This document shows, in pieces, positions 1-6,211 of a DNA stretch of 7,743 bases. The translations under genes were made by a program, and so were the position numbers. This stretch comes from Gammaproteobacteria bacterium. GTDB taxonomy: Bacteria; Pseudomonadota; Gammaproteobacteria; Steroidobacterales; SZUA-146. The notes beneath the pieces are model-generated. The model was not told the DNA's origin. It searched no databases and saw only the letters and a list, made by a program, of their open reading frames with translations. Within the stretch, counting starts at the first letter, position 1. Every line of letters starts with the position of its first letter. The stretch is from the NCBI GenBank assembly GCA_013002925.1, contig JABDLQ010000398.1, forward strand, positions 1-7,743, written 5' to 3'.

Positions 1-759
1 GTCCGGATCTATCCTCAGTTTCTCGCAAAAGCCCTTGAAACCATCCATCAGCGAAGTAGACGGGGTGATCGGATACCACGCGCCCACCGTCGCACCGGCA
101 TACACACAGCCCAGACCAGCGGCGGTGTTGCCATCGATCATGATGTGTCCGGCGGTTTTATCCAGCGGCGCTACCCGTTTTGGTAATGGGCACGAAAAAT
201 GCTCCTGCGCATAATCATAGCCCAGACGTATGGCCTGCAGATTGGAGTCCGCGAGCTGTGGTTTTTTGGCAAAAGTCTCACCGAGCATCGCAGTGATGAT
301 GTCCAGATCGATGTCCAGCAGGGCTGCCAGTACGCCCACGTAGGCGATGTTTTTCATGAGCACGCGAGCTCTTGCACCGGCAAAATTTTCGTTGGCCATG
401 CGTGCCAGGGGCACGCCCAGTACATGAATGTCCTTGCGATCCAGCAGTTTGCTGCGCGGCCAGGTGGAGTCATAGATCAACCAGCCGCCGGAGCGTACAT
501 CATGCATGTCCCGGGTATAGGTTTCCGCATTCATTGCCACCATCACATCGACGTGCGCGCTGCGGGCACGATGGCCATCACCGGTGACGCGGATTTCGTA
601 CCAGGTCGGCAGGCCCTGAATATTTGACGGAAAGTAATTTTTACCAACCACCGGGATACCCATACGAAACAATGATTTAAGTAGTAAGCCATTAGCGCTG
701 GCTGATCCGGTGCCATTTACCGTGGCCAGTTTGATTGTCAGGTCGTTGATTGTTCCCAT
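1..759 (-). CDS. korA: 2-oxoacid:ferredoxin oxidoreductase, fused gamma/alpha subunit (partial, 3' end outside window)
   Basis: The first 253 codons of a 2-oxoacid:acceptor oxidoreductase subunit; the frame is open to the window edge. The family oxidatively decarboxylates a 2-oxoacid to its acyl-CoA with thiamine diphosphate and reduces ferredoxin, in the cytoplasm. Residues 1 to about 190 form the gamma domain, with NGTGSASANG near 15-24 and the stretch GKNYFPSNIQGLPTWYEIR at about 39-57. After a linker, the alpha (pyrimidine-binding) domain begins near 206, with the typical YPITPSTS at 229-236. This gamma-alpha fusion is the KorA layout. The start is firm: it is the first ATG after an in-frame TGA four codons upstream (769-771), although no strong ribosome-binding site is seen. 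It lies 115 bases downstream of a flavoprotein gene on the same strand, probably in one operon. Family membership is clear. The substrate (2-oxoglutarate rather than pyruvate or a branched 2-oxoacid) is inferred from resemblance only. The beta subunit should follow beyond base 1. Confidence 0.88.
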   Translation of the reverse strand, partial: MGTINDLTIKLATVNGTGSASANGLLLKSLFRMGIPVVGKNYFPSNIQGLPTWYEIRVTGDGHRARSAHVDVMVAMNAETYTRDMHDVRSGGWLIYDSTWPRSKLLDRKDIHVLGVPLARMANENFAGARARVLMKNIAYVGVLAALLDIDLDIITAMLGETFAKKPQLADSNLQAIRLGYDYAQEHFSCPLPKRVAPLDKTAGHIMIDGNTAAGLGCVYAGATVGAWYPITPSTSLMDGFKGFCEKLRIDPD

Positions 760-781
760 GAGCTCAATTCAGGTTTAGATT

Positions 782-800
782 TCAGATGTCAGACATCAGA
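782..800. repeat. Triple TCAGA repeat with embedded palindrome upstream of the 2-oxoacid oxidoreductase gene
   Basis: TCAGA occurs three times with an exact 7-base period (782-786, 789-793, 796-800). The same bases contain the perfect inverted repeat GATGTC-A-GACATC (785-797). The site lies 26 to 38 bases before the korA start codon, within the 115-base gap (760-874) between the two minus-strand genes. A second palindrome, TCATCGATGA, is at 823-832. Such a site could be an operator or a small hairpin in the leader. No matching -35/-10 pair is visible, and I do not recognise the motif as a known regulator site. Chance is a real alternative. Confidence 0.3.
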
Positions 801-874
801 TTTTGTGGGTGTGGGTTTCTGTTCATCGATGAGAGTGCTTATCCTGCAATGTGTTTGTCCAGCGGTTTCTCTAA

Positions 875-2701
875 TCAGGCAGTTTTTTTGTTGCGTTGTT
901 CTATTTCCGGGGGCTGCTGGTCCTGCACCTGGGGTAAAAATATTTTCGATTTCTGCATATCCCAGGCACCCGTGGGGCAGCGCTCCGCGCACAGCCCGCA
1001 GTGCACACACAGATCCTCATCCTTGACCATCACTCGCGCTGTCTGTGGCAGCGCTTCTGATACGTAAAGATCCTGTTCCAGATTGCTTGCTTCAACACGC
1101 AGTCGTTTGCGTAAATCTTCTTCCGGGCCGTTGTGGGTAATGGTCAGGCAATCCACAGGGCAAATATCAATGCACGCATCGCACTCAATGCATAGCTTTG
1201 CAGCAAACACGGTTTGAATGTCGCAGTTCAGACAGCGCTCGACTTCGGTAACGATCTGCTCGACTGAAAATCCCAGCTCAACTTCAATATTGATGTTTTT
1301 GAATCGTTCCTTCAGGGCCACATGCGGCATCAACCGCCGTTCTGCTCCCTCATAATCGTTTGAATAGCTCCATTCGTGGATTCCCATTTTCTGGCTGGAC
1401 AACGTCAGCCCGCGGGGCATGCGCTCATTGACGTCGGCACCCTGGCAATACTTGTCGATGGAGATCGCGGCTTCATGACCGTGCGCCACGGCCCAGATGA
1501 TGTTCTTGGGGCCAAACGCAGAATCGCCGCCAAAAAACACCCCAGGGCGTGTCGACATCATTGTCGTTTCATCAACGACGGGGCAGTCCCATTGATTAAA
1601 CTCAAGGCCGATATCGCGCTCTATCCATGGAAAGGCATTGTCCTGACCGATGGCGAGAATAACGTCATCGCAAGGAACCATGACCTCTTCTGTGGCCGTG
1701 CCCCGGTCAATGCGGCCCTTGTCATCAATGTTGTATTCCATGACATCGAACTTCATGCCGGTCAGCTTGCCGTTCTCGATCACAAACTCTTTGGGCGAGT
1801 GGTTGACAATAATTTCGACATTCTCTTCTTCGGCGTCTTCGAGCTCCCACTCGCTGGCTTTGAAAAAACCACGCGGTTTGCGGGCCATAACTTTGACGTT
1901 CGTGGCGCCAAGGCGTAACGACGAGCGGCAACAGTCCATCGCGGTGTTGCCCACACCGATAATAAGCACGCGCTTGCCAATTTTTTCAATGTGCTCGAAC
2001 GCTACAGATTCAAGCCACTCAATGCCAATATGGATATTGTCACTGTCGTACCGCCCGGGTAAATCCAGATTCTTGCCTTTGGGTGCACCAGTGCCGACAA
2101 ACACAGCGTCGTAGGCTTCGTCGTCGAGCAGTTCCCTGAGGCTGTTGATCGGATGATTGGTCTTGAGTTCCACATCCATGTCCAGGATGTAACCAATTTC
2201 TTCATCGAGTACTTCGGGTGGTAGCCGAAACCGCGGAATGTTGGTGCGCATCAGACCACCGGTGGTGTCCAGTGCTTCAAAAATGGTGCACTCGTAGCCA
2301 AGGGGTGCGAGATCATTGGCGACCGCCAAAGAAGCGCATCCGGCGCCGATCAATGCAATTTTTTTACCATTTTTTTGCGTTGGTGCTGCCGGCAGCCGTG
2401 CCGTGATATCTTCGCGGTGATCGGAAGCCACCCGTTTAAGACGACAGATAGCCACCGGTTTGTCTTCAACGCGGGCGCGGCGGCATGCCGGCTCACAGGG
2501 GCGGTCGCATACTCGCCCGAGTATGCCCGGAAAAACATTGGATTCACGGTTGCTCATGTAGGCATCACCGAAGCGACCCTGTGCGATCAGGCGAATGTAT
2601 TCCGGTACATCGGTGTGCGCCGGGCAGGCCCACTGACAATCCACAACCTTGTGAAAGTAGTCCGGATCGGACGTATCCGTAGGCTTCATATGCGCACTCA
2701 T
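875..2701 (-). CDS. FAD/NAD(P)-binding oxidoreductase with N- and C-terminal iron-sulfur domains (GltD-like, probable electron-transfer subunit)
   Basis: A 608-residue cytoplasmic flavoprotein of the glutamate synthase small-chain/dihydropyrimidine dehydrogenase type. Numbered from the ATG at 2701, the N-terminal cluster domain has Cys22, 26, 65, 69, 73 and 86. An FAD Rossmann motif, IGAGCAS, lies near 118-124. An NAD(P) motif, GVGNTAMD, is at about 249-256, and the GGD of the FAD C-terminal motif at 391-393. The C-terminus has a CxxC pair (490/493) and two ferredoxin motifs: CIECDACIDICP from 504 and CVHCGLCAERCP from 565. The family moves electrons between NAD(P)H and iron-sulfur partners. 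Next to korA it probably acts as the NAD(P) subunit, as in the 2-oxoglutarate:NADP+ oxidoreductase known from Azoarcus evansii; that role is inferred. I prefer the start at 2701 because GGAG sits 9 bases before it. An ATG at 2722 would add seven residues behind a weaker signal. The FAD motif is GxGxxS instead of the usual GxGxxG. Confidence 0.87.
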   Translation of the reverse strand: MSAHMKPTDTSDPDYFHKVVDCQWACPAHTDVPEYIRLIAQGRFGDAYMSNRESNVFPGILGRVCDRPCEPACRRARVEDKPVAICRLKRVASDHREDITARLPAAPTQKNGKKIALIGAGCASLAVANDLAPLGYECTIFEALDTTGGLMRTNIPRFRLPPEVLDEEIGYILDMDVELKTNHPINSLRELLDDEAYDAVFVGTGAPKGKNLDLPGRYDSDNIHIGIEWLESVAFEHIEKIGKRVLIIGVGNTAMDCCRSSLRLGATNVKVMARKPRGFFKASEWELEDAEEENVEIIVNHSPKEFVIENGKLTGMKFDVMEYNIDDKGRIDRGTATEEVMVPCDDVILAIGQDNAFPWIERDIGLEFNQWDCPVVDETTMMSTRPGVFFGGDSAFGPKNIIWAVAHGHEAAISIDKYCQGADVNERMPRGLTLSSQKMGIHEWSYSNDYEGAERRLMPHVALKERFKNINIEVELGFSVEQIVTEVERCLNCDIQTVFAAKLCIECDACIDICPVDCLTITHNGPEEDLRKRLRVEASNLEQDLYVSEALPQTARVMVKDEDLCVHCGLCAERCPTGAWDMQKSKIFLPQVQDQQPPEIEQRNKKTA

Positions 2702-2793
2702 AAGCGATGGCTCCAGCGTCATTTCGGACGCCTATCTCTCTGTAAGCCTTAGCTTAACTGCATCCCAGAAAATGTAAACGGCAGTCCGGTTTT

Positions 2794-2810
2794 TTATTGA
2801 CAATAATCGT
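2794..2810. promoter_or_regulatory. 13-base palindrome overlapping a degenerate FNR/Anr-like box
   Basis: TTATTG-A-CAATAA (2794-2806) is a perfect inverted repeat centred on base 2800. Overlapping it, TTGACAATAATCGT (2797-2810) matches the FNR/Anr consensus TTGAT-N4-ATCAA at 7 of 10 fixed positions. The same bases give a perfect -35 hexamer, TTGACA. cbb3 oxidase operons are often controlled by FNR, FixK or Anr, so such a box would fit. It is degenerate, however, and about 225 bases from the ccoN start, closer to the flavoprotein gene (about 100 bases). Whether it is an FNR-type site, another operator or chance is open. Confidence 0.3.
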
Positions 2811-2826
2811 GCCTCCACACCGGGTT

Positions 2827-2845
2827 CAGGACCCCTGGCAGGACC
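2827..2845. repeat. Short direct repeat CAGGACC, 12-base period
   Basis: CAGGACC occurs at 2827-2833 and again at 2839-2845, and CCTG-G-CAGG (2834-2842) forms a small inverted repeat between and across the copies. The 12-base spacing is close to, but not exactly, one helical turn. It lies about 190 bases upstream of ccoN. It may be a regulator site, but it is short enough to occur by chance. Confidence 0.2.
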
Positions 2846-3034
2846 TTGACCTTCTGCCATCGGTCTGGAATGGCGCTGGTGACGAGGGTCAGCCTGCGTC
2901 TCGAGCGATGTCGTAAATATCGGAATCTACGTATAGCTTAACGCCTTGTATATCCTTGAAAATGCGACCAGAGTTGTGCGCGCGTCGAAGCCGCAACGCA
3001 TGCCGTCATTCAATGCTGAACAAAAGGAAAACCA

Positions 3035-4498
3035 ATGAGCTCTCTGGCGACTGAGCACGACCTGTATAACTATCGGGTAGTCCGGCAATTTGCCATCATG
3101 ACCGTAGTCTGGGGCATCGTCGGCATGACCGTCGGCGTGCTGATTGCCGCACAGTTGGCGTTCCCGGTTCTTAATTTTGACATTCCCTGGCTGTCATACG
3201 GGCGGCTGCGACCGCTGCATACCAATGCAGTGATTTTTGCATTCGGCGGCTGTGCCCTTATGGGTACTGGCTTTTACGTCGTTCAGCGTACGTGCAAGGC
3301 CAGGGTCATTTCGGATGCGCTGGCAGCATTTGTGTTCTGGGGGTGGCAACTGGTCATCTTGCTGGCGGCCATTACTCTGCCGCTGGGTCTGACCACGAGC
3401 AAAGAATACGCTGAGCTGGAATGGCCCATCGATATTCTGATTACACTGGTTTGGGTGGCATTCGCGATTGTGTTTTTCGGCACTATCGCCAAACGCAAAG
3501 TGAGCCACATTTTTGTTGCCAACTGGTTCTACGGGGCGCTGATCATTGGCGTCGCGATCTTGCACATATTCAACAGCCTGGCGATCCCGGTCTCGGCATT
3601 CAAAAGTTATTCGATCTATTCCGGTTCAGTCGATGCAATGATGCAGTGGTGGTATGGCCACAATGCCGTGGGCTTTTTCCTGACCGCCGGATTTCTTGGC
3701 ATCATGTATTACTTTGTGCCGAAACAGGCGGATCGTCCGATTTACTCCTACCGCTTGTCGATTGTGCATTTTTGGGCACTGATCGCCATTTACGTCTGGG
3801 CTGGTCCGCACCACTTGCACTACACGTCGTTGCCTGACTGGGCGCAGAGTGTCGGGATGGCGATGTCGCTGATTCTGCTTGCGCCATCGTGGGGCGGAAT
3901 GATTAACGGCATCATGACGCTGTCCGGCGCCTGGGACAAATTACGTACAGACCCGATTCTGAAGTTTCTGATTGTTGCACTGTCGTTCTACGGCATGTCT
4001 ACATTCGAAGGCCCGATGTTGTCGATAAAAACGGTGAATGCCTTGTCGCACAACACGGACTGGACCGTCGGCCACGTACATTCCGGTGCGCTGGGCTGGG
4101 TGGCGATGGTGAGTATCGGTGCAATCTACCATTTGATACCCATTCTGTACGGCCGCAAACAGGGGCAGATGTACAGTGTACGGCTCATCAACCTGCACTT
4201 TTGGCTGTCGACGATCGGTACGGTGTTTTACATCGCCTCGATGTGGGTCAACGGTCTGATGCAGGGTCTGATGTGGCGCGCGACCAACATCGACGGCACC
4301 CTGACCTACAGCTTTGCCGAGTCGGTGGAAGCGAGTTACGCAGGCTATTACGTGCGCGCATTTGGCGGTCTGATCTTTCTGGTCGGTATGTTCATTATGG
4401 CCTACAACGTCTGGATGACCATGACAACCACCCGCATTAAGGATGAAGTCGACGCTGAGGCAACACCGCTCACCGAACTGGAGGCGCAACCCTCATGA
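3035..4498 (+). CDS. ccoN: cbb3-type cytochrome c oxidase subunit I
   Basis: The catalytic, multi-helix membrane subunit (487 residues) of the high-affinity cbb3 terminal oxidase. It reduces oxygen to water at a haem b3-CuB centre and pumps protons across the inner membrane. Visible key residues are His62 in RLRPLHTNAVIF (low-spin haem b ligand), His209 in WWYGHNAVGFF (CuB ligand), Tyr253 in IYVWAGPHHLHY (position of the family's cross-linked tyrosine), His259/His260 (CuB ligands), Glu325 in TFEGPM, and His347/His349 in GHVHSGALGW (haem ligands). Length and motif order are normal for CcoN, and nothing essential is missing. The start ATG has AAAAGGA six bases upstream. The gene opens the cco operon, and its stop overlaps the ccoO start by 4 bases. 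Expression at low oxygen is expected from the family; the sequence upstream gives only weak support (degenerate FNR-like box). Confidence 0.97.
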   Translation: MSSLATEHDLYNYRVVRQFAIMTVVWGIVGMTVGVLIAAQLAFPVLNFDIPWLSYGRLRPLHTNAVIFAFGGCALMGTGFYVVQRTCKARVISDALAAFVFWGWQLVILLAAITLPLGLTTSKEYAELEWPIDILITLVWVAFAIVFFGTIAKRKVSHIFVANWFYGALIIGVAILHIFNSLAIPVSAFKSYSIYSGSVDAMMQWWYGHNAVGFFLTAGFLGIMYYFVPKQADRPIYSYRLSIVHFWALIAIYVWAGPHHLHYTSLPDWAQSVGMAMSLILLAPSWGGMINGIMTLSGAWDKLRTDPILKFLIVALSFYGMSTFEGPMLSIKTVNALSHNTDWTVGHVHSGALGWVAMVSIGAIYHLIPILYGRKQGQMYSVRLINLHFWLSTIGTVFYIASMWVNGLMQGLMWRATNIDGTLTYSFAESVEASYAGYYVRAFGGLIFLVGMFIMAYNVWMTMTTTRIKDEVDAEATPLTELEAQPS

Positions 4499-5127
4499 GC
4501 AACTCCAAAGCAGAAAAGAACGTCGGCTGGCTGATTGTGCTGACGCTGGTCGCCGTGAGTATCGGCGGAATCGTCGAGTTGTTTCCACTGGTGTTCGAGC
4601 AACACAAGACTGCGGCCATCGCCGGTCTGAAACCTTATGAAGCGCTGGATCTGGAGGGGCGGGATATTTATATCCGTGAGGGCTGCCACGTCTGTCATAC
4701 GCAGATGGTCAGGACACTCCGATCGGACACTGCGCGCTATGGACCTTACTCGGTGGCCGGCGAAGATGTCTACGAGCATCCCTTTTTATGGGGTTCCAAG
4801 CGCACGGGTCCGGATTTGTCGCGCGTCGGAGGTCGTTATTCCGATGACTGGCATAACATCCATCTGATGGACCCGCGCAGCGTCGTGCCGGTGTCCAATA
4901 TGCCAGCTTATCCATGGCTGTTTGAAAATACATTAAGTGGCAAGGACACGGCAAAAAAAATGTCTGCGCTGCGCAAGATTGGTGTGCCTTATACCGATGA
5001 ACAAATCGCGGCAGCGGAAGCCGCCGTAGCGGGGCGCACCGAAGCGGAAGCTCTGGTCAGCTATTTACAAACGCTGGGTCTTGATCGTCGACCCGTAGCA
5101 GGCAGCACCGCCGGGGGTGGCCGATGA
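4495..5127 (+). CDS. ccoO: cbb3-type cytochrome c oxidase subunit II (mono-haem cytochrome c)
   Basis: A 210-residue membrane-anchored cytochrome c that passes electrons from CcoP to the haem b of CcoN. One transmembrane helix lies at about residues 11-34, leaving the haem domain on the periplasmic side. The haem c motif is CHVCH (Cys64, Cys67, His68), followed by TQMVRTL, which is typical of CcoO. Met136 in SNMPAYPW is the likely sixth haem ligand. The start lies in an ATGA overlap with the ccoN stop, with GGAGG ten bases upstream inside ccoN, so translation is probably coupled. The C-terminal tail is short and rich in Gly, Arg and Ala. Length is normal for the family. Confidence 0.97.
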   Translation: MSNSKAEKNVGWLIVLTLVAVSIGGIVELFPLVFEQHKTAAIAGLKPYEALDLEGRDIYIREGCHVCHTQMVRTLRSDTARYGPYSVAGEDVYEHPFLWGSKRTGPDLSRVGGRYSDDWHNIHLMDPRSVVPVSNMPAYPWLFENTLSGKDTAKKMSALRKIGVPYTDEQIAAAEAAVAGRTEAEALVSYLQTLGLDRRPVAGSTAGGGR

Positions 5128-5321
5128 GCGGGTCAATAATTTCGATGCTGGTGGTGATCATCGCGTTCTTCGGGATGGTGTGGTGGGTCTTCAAGCCTTC
5201 AAACAAGGAGCGGTTTAGTGACTACGCCAACATCCCGCTGGAGGATGATGCACCAGAAGCCGCGTCGGAAGATGCAGCGGCCGGGAAAGGAGAATCGGCC
5301 CGCAAAGGAGAATCAGCATGA
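5124..5321 (+). CDS. ccoQ: cbb3-type cytochrome oxidase small subunit CcoQ/FixQ
   Basis: A 65-residue single-span membrane protein. A hydrophobic helix at about residues 4-23 is followed by KPSNKERFSDYANIPLEDD, typical of CcoQ, and then by an Ala/Glu/Lys-rich tail. The known role of CcoQ is to stabilise the oxidase and help CcoP associate with the CcoN-CcoO core. The gene overlaps ccoO and ccoP by ATGA at both ends. Its own ribosome-binding site is only the G-rich run before the ATG, so it probably depends on coupling from ccoO. The last codons encode a repeated KGESA, produced by an 18-base tandem duplication described separately; the second copy also supplies the ccoP ribosome-binding site. 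Confidence 0.93.
   Translation: MSGSIISMLVVIIAFFGMVWWVFKPSNKERFSDYANIPLEDDAPEAASEDAAAGKGESARKGESA
5286..5317 (+). repeat. 18-base-period tandem duplication containing the ccoP ribosome-binding site
   Basis: AAAGGAGAATCGGC (5286-5299) recurs as AAAGGAGAATCAGC (5304-5317), with one mismatch and a period of 18 bases. The period is exactly six codons, so it keeps the ccoQ frame and encodes KGESA twice. The second copy places AAAGGAG seven bases before the ccoP ATG at 5318, an almost ideal ribosome-binding site. The first copy carries the same AAAGGAG but has no start codon after it at that spacing. The DNA is thus both coding (ccoQ) and regulatory (ccoP). Confidence 0.8.
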
Positions 5322-6211
5322 GTGCAGGGTGGAGTTTACTGGTACTGATTGGCACGATAGCGACGATGGCCGGATCGGCCTGGCTGCTGATCAGCAATCG
5401 AGACAAAAAAGCCACTGGCGAGCGCATGGATCATGAGTTCGACGGTATCGAAGAGTTTGATAATCCACTGCCGGCATGGTGGGTCACGTTGTTTTTTGTC
5501 ACGATTATTTTCGGGGCGGGCTATGTGGCGTACTACCCTGCGCTGGGCAATCTACCGGGTGCAGGCGAGTGGAGTTCCGCCAAAGAATGGCAGTATCGCG
5601 TGGACCAGCATGAGCTGCGTTACGCACCGCTGTACGAAGAACTGGCGGCACAGAGCCCTGACGAGTTAATCAAGCAACCGCGCGCCATGCAAATTGGACG
5701 ACGGCTATATCTGAATAACTGTTCGACCTGTCATGGAGTTACCGCCCAGGGCAGTGTTGGGTTTCCCAATCTCACCGATGAAGAGTGGATCTGGGGAGCC
5801 GAGTTCGACAACATCAAGTCGGGCATTATCAATGGCCGCGCAGCGAACATGCCGGCATGGGGCGAAGTACTCTCGGAGCAGCAGATTCGCGAGGTTGTTG
5901 ATTTTGTAAAGGTCCTGTCACGTGGTGACACGCAAGCCGCTGCATCTCAACCGGGTCAAACCCACTATGTCACGTACTGCGTGGCCTGCCACGGGGCTCA
6001 GGGGCAGGGAAACACCCTGGTAGGTGGCACACCGCTGAACAATGATATCTGGCTGTATGGCGGAGACGACGCGGCAATCACAGCGTCGATTGTGAACGGT
6101 CGCATGGGCAACATGCCAGCACAGGGGCCCATTGTAGGTGAAGAAAAGGCTCACGTACTGGCCGCTTATATTTATTCCCTGCGTACCAAAGCCCAGTCCA
6201 AGGCACCATGA
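5318..6211 (+). CDS. ccoP: cbb3-type cytochrome c oxidase subunit III (di-haem cytochrome c)
   Basis: A 297-residue membrane-bound di-haem cytochrome c, the entry point for electrons from soluble cytochrome c into the oxidase. It has two predicted transmembrane segments (about residues 4-25 and 53-74), with the family motif DHEFDGIEEFDNPLPAWW between them. This is the two-helix form of CcoP. Haem motifs are CSTCH (Cys135, Cys138, His139) and CVACH (Cys221, Cys224, His225). Met178 (ANMPAWG) and Met266 (GNMPAQG) are the likely axial ligands. The start overlaps the ccoQ stop (ATGA) and has AAAGGAG seven bases upstream. The stop overlaps the ccoG start the same way. Length and motif spacing are normal. 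Confidence 0.97.
   Translation: MSAGWSLLVLIGTIATMAGSAWLLISNRDKKATGERMDHEFDGIEEFDNPLPAWWVTLFFVTIIFGAGYVAYYPALGNLPGAGEWSSAKEWQYRVDQHELRYAPLYEELAAQSPDELIKQPRAMQIGRRLYLNNCSTCHGVTAQGSVGFPNLTDEEWIWGAEFDNIKSGIINGRAANMPAWGEVLSEQQIREVVDFVKVLSRGDTQAAASQPGQTHYVTYCVACHGAQGQGNTLVGGTPLNNDIWLYGGDDAAITASIVNGRMGNMPAQGPIVGEEKAHVLAAYIYSLRTKAQSKAP

Larger units (their letters stand above)
2702..3034. promoter_or_regulatory. Divergent intergenic region between the flavoprotein gene and the cco operon
   Basis: These 333 bases separate two divergently transcribed operons and must hold the start signals for both. I see no gene in them. They contain a palindrome and FNR-like site (2794-2810), a 7-base direct repeat (2827-2845), and TAGCTTAAC twice (2750-2758 and 2934-2942). 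Possible -35 elements are TTGACA at 2797-2802 on the plus strand and TTTACA at 2778-2773 on the minus strand. Neither has a convincing -10 box at 16-18 bases. AT-rich TATAGC (2932) and TATATC (2949) lie nearer to ccoN but lack a -35 partner. The region ends with the ccoN ribosome-binding site AAAAGGA (3022-3028). Confidence 0.6.

Noticed and set aside
199..627. A 142-codon open frame on the plus strand near the left edge
   Set aside because: It lies opposite the KorA-type gene, whose reading frame is open over 253 codons with clear family motifs. The plus-strand product has no recognisable features.
1376..1918. A 180-codon open frame on the plus strand opposite the flavoprotein gene
   Set aside because: It lies wholly antisense to a well-supported gene with clear FAD, NAD(P) and iron-sulfur motifs. 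Its translation shows no recognisable domain, so it is a shadow frame.
2743..2756. Small inverted repeat TAAGC-CTTA-GCTTA before the flavoprotein gene
   Set aside because: With only five base pairs and no following T-run, it is too weak for a terminator or a convincing operator.
2750..2942. TAGCTTAAC present twice in the intergenic region (2750-2758 and 2934-2942)
   Set aside because: A 9-base match in about 330 bases is not rare. The copies are 184 bases apart and have no shared flanks or symmetry to suggest a paired site.
3941..4489. A 182-codon open frame on the minus strand opposite ccoN
   Set aside because: It is antisense to the conserved helices and haem ligands of CcoN. Its product is a His/Arg/Gln-rich sequence without family features, typical of a shadow frame.
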